From Paramacrobiotus metropolitanus (Eukaryota > Tardigrada > Eutardigrada > Parachela > Macrobiotidae): a stretch of 64,000 bases of DNA. The stretch is taken from the NCBI RefSeq assembly GCF_019649055.1, contig NW_026570278.1:682001-746000 (forward strand), in the 5' to 3' direction. This document shows positions 53,659 through 64,000 of this stretch, in pieces; positions within the stretch are counted from its first letter, which is position 1; every line of letters starts with the position of its first letter. A model generated the notes under the pieces. The model had not been told where the DNA came from. It saw only the letters and a list, made by a program, of their open reading frames with translations, and did not search any database. A program made the position numbers and the translations under genes.

Positions 53659-54030
53659 TTACACAATGTCGGACACAAGCCGCAGTGTGTTTTCTATGGT
53701 TATGGGCTCGACTTCTGACAATCCATCATTGTAACCTTGATTTCGACAAGGTAGTTCAATTGGTGGGATGGAATACACTGTGCTTTCGGCAGCCACACTA
53801 TCAGTACTTTCTAGATGCGCGTGATCTCGCTTCATGGAGCTTGCGTTTCTTGTACGACGAATTCGAAATCCGAAAGCCCATCGAGCGACATAGAAGGCTA
53901 GAGCAAATACAATACTTGAGCCAGCTATCCCCCCAATACCACCATAAATCCAGGTGTGAGATTTAGCGTGGGACTCGAGTTTGCCGTCGGCTACTGCGAA
54001 ATGTAAACACACACTTGGTAGACAAGACAA
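53659..54030 (-). CDS. Putative single-pass membrane protein, probable last exon
   Basis: The open frame has a membrane segment (IYGGIGGIAGSSIVFALAFYV), a basic stop-transfer (RIRRTRNASSMKR) and an acidic/Ser-Thr cytoplasmic tail. An AG acceptor (CATTTCGCAG) lies just upstream of ADGKLESH at about 53995, so the true exon may start there. The type I topology looks plausible for a receptor or adhesion protein tail. No family was recognised. Confidence 0.35.
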   Translation of the reverse strand: MSCLPSVCLHFAVADGKLESHAKSHTWIYGGIGGIAGSSIVFALAFYVARWAFGFRIRRTRNASSMKRDHAHLESTDSVAAESTVYSIPPIELPCRNQGYNDGLSEVEPITIENTLRLVSDIV

Positions 54031-54453
54031 TAGCTGCTTGTTTACAATTCCAGTTACCGTTAATCGGGGATGGTAGCGCGACTACAGACGGCGACTGGCT
54101 GGGTAAAACTGACTGGTTCATCGGCCGTGCTGCAAAAATTGCTGAATAAAAAGTCGTCCTTGCATAGAAGGATAGCTGGAATCTTGTTACGTATTTGAAT
54201 CAGTTACGCGCTCACAAATAACGCACAGCTGTAACCACTATAGAAACATTTGGGCGTTAAAAGCGCATTAGAAATTGACATTTTTGACGAACGGCTAACC
54301 AAAAGACGATACTTCCAGGTACCTGCTTTATCCAGTCGCTTGACGTACATCCTCGAGGAAATATTCCTTTCACAAAATCGTACAGATGGCGCGATCTTGT
54401 TTTCACCTAATTGTAAGGAAATGTTATTGAAGGCTGGCATCATATTTTAAAGA

Positions 54454-54545
54454 GGCACTGCCTTTCATTATTGGCACAAAATTCTTTTCAATTTTCAGCC
54501 GGCTGAACATTGAAAAGAATTCTTGCCAATAATGAAAGGCAGTGC
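54454..54545. repeat. 92-bp perfect-ended hairpin (MITE- or pre-miRNA-like)
   Basis: GGCACTGCCTTTCATTATTG at the left is complemented by CAATAATGAAAGGCAGTGC at the right. The arms (about 44 bp, few mismatches) meet at CAGCCGGCTG near 54500. No coding function. Confidence 0.6.
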
Positions 54546-54565
54546 GTACCTTGATAGCCATCACA

Positions 54566-54830
54566 AGCTGTAGCCGATGGCCCGCGCTGAAGCGCTGAGT
54601 CTGAGTCTGACCCCTAAAAGGCTGAGTCTGACTACTGAAAGGCTGAGTCTGAGTACTAAAAGGCTGAGTCTGACTACTGAAAGGCTGAGTTGAGTACTAA
54701 AAGGCTGAGTCTGACCATTAAAATGCTGGGTGTTGCTAAGACTGCTAAAGTAATATCTCGATGACTTAAACTTTTGACCGGAAATATGCGCCATATGGTC
54801 CAGCGAATCCTCGTGTTACATGCAACGCAA
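54566..54830. repeat. CTGAGTCTGA minisatellite unit, copy 1 (inverted relative to 60781-61010)
   Basis: It starts TGTAGCCGATGGCCCGCGCT, then about seven ~20-bp repeats of the form AAAGGCTGAGTCTGACTACTG, then GCTAAAGTAATATCTCGATG and GGAAATATGCGCCATATGGT. The whole block returns inverted at 60781-61010. Confidence 0.75.
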
Positions 54831-57375
54831 GTAATGTACAAGTACAACTGCAACATTTTAATTACCAACAAGTCAACAACCCATTCGGAATCAAATACGG
54901 GACGTGCACCATACGTCTTTACGAGTATAACTTGCAGCAACACGAATGTCGAAAAGAACAAAAAAATTAACCGTAATTATAGCCGCTATTATACATTTCC
55001 AGCCAAAATAAAATTAAATTTATTTCTTTTACAACTATGTAGTTACTGTACCATGTGTGCTAAATAATAAGCCGGTAATGTGCGCATGTAACCAGATCTA
55101 CATATAATAAAACGTTAATATGCACTGACTAGTAAACCTGTACAACAAAGCTCAATAAATCGAAAAAAACACATGCATTACAGCAATAGAGTATACGTAA
55201 TAGAGAATAGAGCAGATCAGCATTAACTGAAAGTAAAACGCACCTGTCGGCTTCAAACTAAAAATAATAATATGAGATATTTGTTGATGCTCGTTTCATG
55301 CAGGTTTAAAATAATTTAGCTAATTACAGCGCTAATTACAGCTAATGTAAATGAAGCATAAAACCCATACAGCGTTAATAGCAGCAGCATTATCAGCCTA
55401 CGAAGAATAATTATACTGCAGTAGCATATTCTCCCGAAGTAATATTACAGTACAATTTCGATAATGCACGACATAGGCATACAAAACCACCGATTCGCCT
55501 TCGTAGCCGATTAGCTGGAAATAAATCCGAAATAACTAAGTAAAGACTGCAATGAACAGTCCAAATTTTAGAAGTTGCCACAAAATCGTAATGACGTTAT
55601 CGTCATGCAAGAATTACCCAGACGCAGTTTATTATGACCCACTGTTTATTATGACTCACAGTATCTCTTAAAATACTCACAATATCCCTCACAATTCATA
55701 TTGTAACAACAGCCTATCTGACAGCTGTTCTAGTGGGGTGACGATCTGTCTTTACCATGATTATGCGGCTGTTCGGATGAAAGGTGGGCACAACCGGCAA
55801 CGGTGCTGGCCAAGGATGCTCTTACTGATGCAACACTATTACACAGGTGGCCCCGATTGGGATGACACAGGATCATCCCAAGCGGTCAAACGCAACAACG
55901 TAACTCAAGGCAATGACAACGGCGTCCAAGAAACTGAACAAGGTTGATCAAGTAGATGGTGCAAGCTGTAGCAAGCGGAGTACAAGACTGAATTCTAGAA
56001 ATTCATGAGAAGGAAAAGTAAAGTAAAGTTTCCTAGTTTGCTTTCCGTAAAGTAATAATATTTGTATATTAATCGGTGTAATAATTATACTTGATAATTA
56101 TGTATAACATTCGTAACACTCATTCTAAAAAATTGTGACGCACTGCTTTTTGTTCAGCCATCCTTAGTGATCGTCGTTAATTTAAACAATTCAGCGCCAT
56201 GTACGTAGTTCAGTTAACGTTAGTGCAGCCCTATTAATAACATTTATATGGAAAGACAGTTATATATGTTTCGGATGAGTGATTCACAAAAAAACGCATG
56301 TGATACACAGGTTTGCATGTCGGTTCATGCAAATCGCTTTCAGCGCTGACTGATAACGCCTGGGCAGTTATAACTTTATCTCGTTCGGCACGAGTATGGT
56401 CGTGGTTTGGCAAATTTTGTTCGAAAATACAAAGACTGACTGCAGATGCCAAGCACCTATCGGCAGCTACCTTATACACATACAATACTAGTAATCCTGC
56501 ATTTTATCGGCACGGCAGCTCAGTTGCATACATTTTGTATATTTTTATATACTTTATGTATTTTCGCTATGTTTTACATTAAATATTTTTTCTTTTTTCT
56601 AATTTTTAAAAGGGAAATGCTCAAGCTGATACACGCTCGTGCATCGTCAATGTGAAAAACTGTGAAAATAAGGTGATCAGCCGCTGCACTTTCCAGTCAC
56701 CTATTTTGCGCGTTTGCTTGCGCACATATACGTACGGAATAATTTATAATGCGCAGCGGGACTTTCGACCGCATTACTATAGAACGCTACAATAATATAG
56801 ATAAACCTCTATGAAATAGTATACACGGATAAACCTCTATGAATCTTGGTGTACGAATACCTTAAAAGATTAGGTTTTTCTTCTTATTTTGTTCTTAATA
56901 ATTGGTTATAAAATCTGCCTCTGATCAGTAATTATGCATAAGGCGCAGTATGCATCATTATGCATCTGCATATACGTACGTCTGTAAAAAATGAGTAGAC
57001 ACAGTAAATGAACGTCGGTATGTGTAATTTTTTACATGCGCCATGAAATACTAACCGATTACGTTAATTACTTAAAAACATTAATCGCCTTGTGCCTGTG
57101 AATTAAACTGATTCCTAATCACGGTAAGTACAAAACCGAAACGGTCCGATTTTATCCATAGTATTTATTGCTAATTCTAAAATAACGGCTCTTATAATCT
57201 TAAGTGATATCCAGCAATAATTATTTCAAAAGCCCAAATACCTGATATACCGGCGGTAAAGTTAAACTCATCTAACTAAATACAGCTCGATACACATACT
57301 TACACAACATAGGTTCCTATATTATCGCTATATGCATACTTCTTTTAAAAACCCTGCCCGCCTCCCTGGGACAAC
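54831..57375. other. AT-rich region without a recognised gene
   Basis: No coding frame above ~100 codons and no domain was recognised. It is very AT-rich. Confidence 0.4.
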
Positions 57376-58623
57376 CACCTTTCCCTCGACGGAGCAGCGT
57401 ATTTTTGTGTTTTCAGAGTCATGGCCGTACCTGTGCCCCAAACCCCTGCCCGATTTTCCCCAGACACTGACCTTTCTCCAGACGGGTAAAATGCGGAATC
57501 TACCGATTTCCGCATCCGACCCTGGATTTTGTCGCGACAGTGCTTTGACCCAAGCACTGGACCGCCTGTGGCCGAACCAGACCTAACCCGAGCCAAACCG
57601 ACCCAGAACCATTCCTGAGCCGAACCTGATCCGAGCCGACCAATGTCAGATATGACACAGAAGCAGAGAGCAAAAAGGGAGCAAATACCTCTCCTTTATT
57701 GAGAATCAATAAAGCAACCAACAAAAACAACACAGAAAACCAATGCGGAAAAGCTGTGGTGAAAAGTGGCTGCCAGCGAGCTCGGTGGAAATCGTGGTAA
57801 TGCCGCGGCATGCAGCAGCTGAATCACAGCTGGTACCGCAAAGCATGGAATCGCTCGTAAGCGCTGGGCCACACCTCCAAAGTGCATAGCGACGCTGATT
57901 GGTCAGCGTAGACAAAGTATACGCTGACGGCGACATATGACCAGTTTATGGCCACCATCAATAGCCAGATGGTGGACCTTGTTGGCCAAACAGCTGATGG
58001 AAAGAGGATTGATCGATGCCTTAAAAGGCCAGTATGACCCGGCACGTGCTCAACAGCACGCGCCAGCGCCAGTGGCACCGCTACCGCGGCAGCCAGACGA
58101 CTTGCGCCATTATATTGAAACTTGACACCAGGACCAGACCGGCCAACCGAACCGTGGCCGTCCTCAGGAACGCGAGCCGCCAACGCGGACTTCGCCCGGA
58201 AAACGTAACGAGGATGAAAGCCTGGTCGTCTCTCGCACCAATAAGCGGCCCGAGTGGACTGTTAGCTCAGTGGCCCAGAACATCAGCATCCATGTCAAAA
58301 TGGACACGGATCCCGCACCACCGTCATCGGACCCACCGGCCCGATCTGACGTCAGCACCTTTCCCCCGGCGGAGCAGCGTATTTTTGTGTTTTCAGGGTC
58401 ATGGCCGTACCTGTGCCCCAAACCCCTGCCCGATTTTCCCCAGACGGTGACCTTTTTCCAGACAGGTAAAATGCGGAATCTACCGATTTCCGCATCCGAC
58501 CCTGGATTTTGTCGCGACAGTGCTTTGACCCAAGCACTGGGCCGCCCGTGGCCGAACCAGACCGAACCCGAGCCAAACCGACCCAGAACCATTCCTGAGC
58601 CGAATCTGATCCGAGCCGACCAA
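57376..58623. repeat. 268-bp direct duplication (57376-57643 and 58356-58623) flanking ~710 bp
   Basis: The two copies share CACCTTTCCC, GGAGCAGCGTATTTTTGTGT and GATTTTGTCGCGACAGTGCT with only a few mismatches, and end in ATCCGAGCCGACCAA. Offset is exactly 980 bp. Between them a plus-strand frame (57937-58123, then after a TGA to 58355) is proline- and charge-rich (QYDPARAQQHAPAPVAPLP; REPPTRTSPGKRNEDES) and could be a gag-like remnant. Neither copy has TG..CA ends, so LTR identity is doubtful. Confidence 0.55.
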
Positions 58624-60780
58624 ACCGGGACCGAGCCGGACCAAACCTGACCGAACTATTCCCCATACCGGACCATGTGAGCCGACCGAACTGGACCCGA
58701 GCCACCTGGTAGTACAGTCTATTAGACATAGTACAGGGACCGTACCGGTCCCTGTATCCACTGTTGTTTTTACGGCGCATCACGCCATTTACCTGCACTT
58801 CGCAGGAGCTCAGTGTTGGACAGTACAGGGATGTCAGGGCGGGCTTATGATTCAGCCCTTCTGGCATTGGTTGGTTTTGGGTTTTTTCCTGTCTGGGCAT
58901 TTTCATGCGTTTTGACGGCTCTGTACGCAGCTGCGCTGCCTACAGAGGCCAGTTGGTTTTTGGCTGGCGCGCAAGGCGCGGTGTGTGTGTCAGATTTCGG
59001 CATTAAAGCCTACATCCGGGTTTGCTTTTGTTCCTCCGTCGATGATCGATGCGCGCTTAGCCAGCGCCATCTGATACCTTTTTGCCCGCGAAAATTTCCT
59101 TACTTTTTTAACCATCGAAATTTCTTTCCTCTTTTTGACCAAAAACATTGCTTCCTTTATTTATTCCTCCCTCAACGGTTTCAGACTCAGACGTGAAGTT
59201 CTCAGCATTTCAATAGTTATACACTGTACATGGTATTTACAGTCATAATTAAAATGGATTTAGTTTTATTTTGGCCGGAAATGTCGAATAGCGGCTGTAA
59301 TTATGGTTAATTCTTTCTTTTCAACATTCGTGTTGCTGCAGTTACACTAGTACAAAGTACAAACGTCCCGTATTCGATTACCGCATAGGATGTTGCCAAA
59401 TAAACTCTTGCAATTGACAACGGCACAATCAGGCGTGCCGAGGGTATACGAGGCGTAGCGTGCCTAGCCATTGTCATTTCAGTTGAGACAGTAGCGCGAG
59501 GCATATGGGACTGCTTTACAAGTATATGCAAAACTCCATTCGGAATCAGATCAAACAACTTCTTTCAATGTCGTTTTCGTTTTAATATCGTTTACTATAA
59601 CAACATCTAAATAAAGTTATACAAACTCCCATATATATGGAAGATCTAACCGTGCTTTTGCGCTGACATTGTGCAAATCTGCTTAAGAGTTCAACCGTCG
59701 AAGTTATATCTGCAGTTGTGCGATGCATGCAGAATATGAAGTTGAAAAGCTCATATTTTTGAATTGTGCTTACAGTGAGTATGTCCCTTTAAATTTTCTA
59801 AACAGTCTGTGAATTAACGACAGTTGTTTTAGTTTATTGAATGCTTGTATTACCTAATTTGACTATTAACTAAGATCATCTAAAACGCGCGCTAAATAAC
59901 AATGTATTTTCGATTTTATATGGCGTGCATGCGTTGTCTGGGATATCTTCAGGATGTACTTATAAATAATTCAGATAATGTTATAGAGCACTGTAATCAG
60001 GTAATGGTAGTTACTACTATGTATTAGTTATGTATATACTTTTCATTTTTTTAAACGAAACATGCTGCAGCGCAATTGCTGATAGTAAATCGCGGTGTAA
60101 ACATTTCACAATACTGGTATATGATAATATGAGTTGAAGTTTTTACAAAATCGACAACGTTATTGTTTTTGCTTGCGAATTGGGACACGGCAGTGGTCTG
60201 TTAAACTTCTCAGAACTAGTTCAGTTTTGTATAAAATTTAAAAAATGAATGATAAATCGTAGAAAAGTGCTAATATATAAGTCGTAAACTGTTAGCGTAA
60301 CACAGTTAAACGTACGATGTTACGTCGTTGCTAAAAACTGGTCATAAATCGTTTTTCACAATCGTTGTAACGACAAGTAAACAACGCTCACACTTCACAA
60401 GTTCTGTACAAGAGCAACTCGAACGCCATTCAAGTACAGCGAAGTCGCCGCCTTGGGTACGTGTATATGGCAAGAGCTATAATTTGGGACATGGTTTACT
60501 TTTGCAGAAAACGGAGTGTGCCATTTTATTGGTATGGCTAAAATTGTCAAGATTAGCTTAGCTTTGTAGTAAATTTTGTGCTGAAAAGCTCCTCTTTGAC
60601 TGTACTTTGAAAAAACAAACAGAAGAGTGAATGCGCGTAGAAATGTGAACTGCACTGATGTTTTTCCCATAGACGCATATGCTAAACCTTGCGAAGCGTC
60701 TCATCTCAAATGACACAATAGAGCCGAAATCACACCTCATTAGCGATTGTGCCGTTGTCAGTTCTATATCACTTTGTTTT
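58624..60780. other. Region without a recognised gene
   Basis: 58620-58720 is a degenerate CCGAGCCNGACC-type simple repeat. A plus ORF at 58813-59196 has one hydrophobic stretch but no recognised domain. The rest is AT-rich. Confidence 0.35.
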
Positions 60781-61010
60781 AGCGTTGCATGTAATATGGA
60801 GATTCTCTGGACCATATGGCGCATATTTCCGGTCAAGAGTTAAAAGTTATCGAGATATTACTTTAGCAGTCTTAGGAATACTCAGCATTTTAATGGTCAG
60901 ACTCAGCCTTTTAGTACTCAGACTCAGCCCTTCAGTAGTCAGACTCAGCCTTTTAGGGGTCAGACTCAGACTCAGACTCAGCGCTTCAGCGCGGGCCGTA
61001 GCCGATAGAA
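60781..61010. repeat. CTGAGTCTGA minisatellite unit, copy 2
   Basis: Reverse-complement copy of 54566-54830, including the flanking CCATATGGCGCATATTTCC and CGCGGGCCGTAGCCGATAG. The last codons of the LRR frame (60978 on) run into it. Confidence 0.75.
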
Positions 61011-62496
61011 AAATTCAAAAATGTGCAACTTCCTTATTTGCTTACACAACGGCTCGTTAATGGAATACTCCAGCTGATCAAAGTTAAAGGCTTTGTGCAG
61101 ATCCGCCGTAAGATTTGTCAGACAATCTACTGGAACGAAGAGGCTGTTTCTCCCGTACGTGCCATCGGCGAAGATGTTGTCAACAAGCATAAACTGTTCG
61201 TTTTCCAATTTACCACGCCATGCCACACCATTTGTTCTCCACAACCAGAACTCGGCAAAATCACAGCTACAGTGCAGGTTTTGCAAATATTCTAGTCGAT
61301 GGATGATACTCAGACGGCTATTGGTATTTACTTCAACAGAAATATTACGCAGAATTTCATGTTCCAAACTCAGCACTTTCAGATGCGGCAGATTACTGAA
61401 GGTTCCCGCCTCCAGACTTTGTATAGTTGTCACACTGAATCTTAACGTCCGCAACTTGTTCAACCCACAGAAAGCCTTTTTCTTGATGATTAAATCGTTA
61501 CTATGAAAGATCATTAGGTTCACGAGGTTCACAAAACCGACGACCGGAAGTATTGATGTACAATGTTTATCTTTGCACGAACCATGATATAATAAGCATC
61601 CGAGTGGCTCGGAATGCATCGGGTGCTTCATATCTTTGTGGGCCATCCTCCCACATTAACGCAATGGCGCGTAAGGGTAAGCCAGCAACGGTCGTTGCAA
61701 CTTTTTTCCAATCCGCCGCTGTAGTACTGTTGTTGCATACAAGCAGTATAAAATTTCTCTTGGAGCACTGATTTTGAAGAAAGGCATTATTGCCGCGTTT
61801 CAGCTTAGATAACGTTGAACACGTCTCCTGGGAAAGAGGGCTCTTATCGAACTTCGGGAGTGGGTCGAAAGCATCTGCGTTAGTCCGCCGCACCGTGCAA
61901 TTGTAGGCAGTATGCAGCTCAACAATGTCCTTTGCACTCAATGTCCGCCTTTGCCCCATTTGAAGGCGCCTTTGTTTCTTTGGTGAAGTCACTTTCGGAA
62001 GGAATACCGGCAGATCCGGGTTTCTAGGGTCGGCAAAGTCAAATGCACCGGATTGCATTATCGATTCCATGTCGTATTCTGTACCATAATCGGGCATCCG
62101 CGGGAGTTTGCGGAACACCACGCTGTCCGGTGGAAGTTCCGTACGATTCAGGTAAATGTGCAAGTAACCATCACGATCAGCACGATGATGTTCGTGAAAG
62201 AGCCCCAGGGCATGAAGAACAAGATGCTGAATGGCACCGCGGAAAATGCATGCTTGCGTTAATGTGATACTCTGCTGACCGCCTTGTCTACCCACACGTG
62301 ACTGACATCTGCAAAACAGTGCAAATATTCGCTATAGCCCACATTTAAATAACCATAGGTGGCACTTTTTACCTGTTTCCTGGTGAGAATACAATGTAAT
62401 CATCTTCTTCAGTCCTGGTTTTGAATGTTATGCAGTACGAAGTCTGCGAGGAAATAGAACTCAAAGCATCCTGAATTTCGGCAAAGTCGACACTAT
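60978..62496 (-). CDS. Astacin-like protein lacking the catalytic Glu, running into leucine-rich repeats; frameshift between the two parts
   Basis: Minus-strand exons: 62496-62373 (start not found), a 64-nt GT-AG intron, then 62308 downward. The join restores GNRCQSRVGRQGGQQ, a standard astacin segment. The zinc motif reads HLVLHALGLFHEHHRADRDGY. The three His ligands are kept but the general-base Glu of HExxH is Leu. The Met-turn is SIMQS, lacking the usual Tyr. The domain ends at MGQRRTLSAKDIVELHTAYNC. The frame then continues into CNNSTTAADWKKVATTVAG and, after a one-base frame change at about 61600-61650, into LRRs (LRTLRFSVTTIQSLEAGTFSNLPHLKVLSLEH) with an LRRCT cap (LHCSCDFAEFWLW). Likely a secreted pseudoenzyme or a decaying gene. 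No signal peptide is in view. Confidence 0.6.
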
Positions 62497-62776
62497 CTGA
62501 GCAACCAACACCGATGTTGTCGATATATGTACGTAATGCATCTCTCAACAAGCATACACAGAAAGAAGTGAATAACCACTGTCACGACTTGGTATTTATT
62601 GTAACACGACACAATACCTGCTGGTGGTCTCACACTGATGACCATACCGAGGGTGCGGCAGCCAAATTGAAACAGCTCTTTTGAAAATCGTCAAAAATTT
62701 AGTTTTTAAATTTATTTGACAAGTCGTATTTTTTTCTATTACTAAAAACATTTTTCTTTAATCTGACGCTATTTTC

Positions 62777-63196
62777 GTGTTGATTCGAGTATCCATGGCT
62801 CGGAAAGTGAGTTCCGAGGTAAAGTCGTCAATTTTGACGCTTAACCAGTTGAAATGGAGCTCTCGAAAAATCGCGGATCATCTTTTCGCTCGTGGAGTGA
62901 AAGTTTCTTATAGTACCGTTGTTCGTGTTATCAATAATCATGATCCAGCTCGTGGGGGAAACGGTTCGCCAGTTAAAAGGCTGCCTCTTCAGAACCTCCC
63001 CAAATCAGCCACTAAGACCAATATTGCCAAAGTCCGTCGGATGATCGAGAACCCTAATCCCCCGACTCAGAAACAGATGGCGAAGAAGCTCAGGGTGTCT
63101 ACGCGTGTAGCCGGCAAGAATGTTAACATGTTCACGGTTCACGCTGTGAGCATATTTGCCGGGCGAAAATGCTCACGAATGATATCTTGCACGTAA
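62777..63196 (+). pseudogene. Tc1-type transposase N-terminal fragment
   Basis: From MARKVSSEVKSSILTLNQLK the frame encodes the helix-turn-helix DNA-binding region of Tc1/Tc3-like transposases (WSSRKIADHLFARGVKVSYS, TVVRVINNHDPARGG, PTQKQMAKKLRVSTR). After about residue 112 similarity stops and the frame runs into a hairpin repeat, so the DDE catalytic domain is missing. Confidence 0.65.
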
Positions 63197-63654
63197 GGTG
63201 TTAATTTTTCCTTCATTCCATTTTGAACCAACTTCCGAACGACAAATCGAAATGTTACGCACCCGAACTGGAAAACTGCAGCAGCATAACGCGGATTTGC
63301 GTTTTGATACAGGCGGCGCTACATCCGGTAAAAGTAAAAGTTTCTGAATAATAATAATTTTCTCACCCAGTGATTTTTTTTGAACAGCACAGGATGGACG
63401 TTGAATTACTAAATTAATGTTTATTGATCAGATTCTTTATTGAATTAATGAGCATAGAAGCCAGGCGGAGATGCTAATGTTTGCTACTGTGTGGTAATCG
63501 GATACCGCTGATGTGAGCCGCATTTGCAAGCAGATCAGAGGCACTTGTCACTCTGCGTGGCTGTATGCTAGCCAGTCTGCTTTATGCTCGTGAACATGGG
63601 TGCCGGGCGGGGATGTTCACGTTTGTGAGCACGCGTGCCGGGCGGGATGCTCAC
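63146..63654. repeat. Dispersed hairpin motif GTGAGCAT-TGCCGGGCG-ATGCTCAC, three clear copies and one degenerate
   Basis: Copies at 63146-63176, 63590-63620 and 63625-63654, plus a weaker one at about 63451-63476 (GAGCAT, GCCAGGCG, ATGCT). Each has an 8-nt arm, 3-nt spacer, the core TGCCGGGCG, and the complementary arm. In the second copy both arms change together (GTGAACAT with ATGTTCAC), keeping the pairing. Confidence 0.65.
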
Positions 63655-64000
63655 AAAAGTTGAAGTACATGTACGCGCAGCGCTCTCAAAACATAGTTTG
63701 TTAATAAATAAAGGCGATAATAATGCAATATAAAAATCTACAAAGTGTCCACAAAGTAGTATTTCCTTCCTGCGATTTATCTGTGCCTGATAAAATGATT
63801 TAACAAGCAAGATATAGCAGCAGTGTGAAAAGGGAAAAACTGCTCTCTGATATGTCCACTACCGTACAACACAAGACGGGATATTTCTTCCTGCTGATCT
63901 GGAACGATAATTTCGTGCATTGTACATCGCGCGGCTGCGGTGCACCAAAGCAGATGCCGACAATTGTCAGTGGGTAAACTCGATCAGCAAAGTGACTGGT
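63197..64000. other. Right-end region without a recognised gene
   Basis: Apart from the hairpin repeats nothing is recognised. The short frames lack domains. Confidence 0.35.

Noticed and set aside
57824-58183. 119-codon minus-strand frame with a hydrophobic stretch
   Set aside because: It is antisense to the Pro/charge-rich plus frame and GC-rich, so long chance frames are expected.
1-64000. tRNA and rRNA genes
   Set aside because: I scanned by eye for B-box-like GGTTCGANTCC and rRNA core sequences and found no convincing gene. A tRNAscan run would settle it.

Overview
The window is eukaryotic genomic DNA from an invertebrate animal. The evidence is several split genes with GT-AG introns (most 57-165 nt, some up to about 1 kb), a rhodopsin-family GPCR, and a dense load of animal-type mobile elements: Maverick/Polinton, Ty1-copia, DIRS, LINE, Tc1 and MITEs. 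Compact introns and short intergenic gaps would fit a small ecdysozoan such as a tardigrade, but the species is a guess.

Region 1 (1-6.8 kb) is the end of an integrated Maverick/Polinton (adintovirus-like) element. All its main genes are on the minus strand and nearly overlap: double-jelly-roll major capsid protein (runs off the left edge), pVI-like minor protein, penton-like protein, chromodomain integrase, a basic repeat protein, a small conserved protein, the packaging ATPase and a two-BIR IAP-like protein. DNA polymerase and protease are not in view and would lie further left.

Region 2 (6.8-17.5 kb) holds host genes and retrotransposon debris: an ANP32-like LRR/acidic gene with a frameshift, a multi-exon gene with a possible Ulp1/C48-like fold, two non-LTR retrotransposon 3' fragments, and a clean four-exon peptide-receptor-like GPCR.

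Region 3 (18-28.7 kb) is built from palindromic foldback elements whose arms carry arrays of an AAGGTGGATGACCTT-type monomer. A full-length Copia element (218-bp LTRs, 5-bp target duplication) sits inside one of them.

Region 4 (29-41 kb) is an expanded family of an unrecognised multi-pass membrane protein gene. Copy A looks intact, copy B is degenerate, and copy C is inverted with one stop codon. Exons 1-3 have identical lengths (207/548/262 nt) in A and C. Several MITEs sit in the introns.

Region 5 (41-64 kb) is gene-poor: a DIRS element with an internal deletion, two TTAA-flanked MITEs, a TACCGTA-ended element, long hairpins, an inverted minisatellite pair, a 268-bp direct duplication, an astacin-like gene lacking the catalytic Glu that runs into leucine-rich repeats, a Tc1 transposase fragment, and a set of short hairpins with covarying stems.
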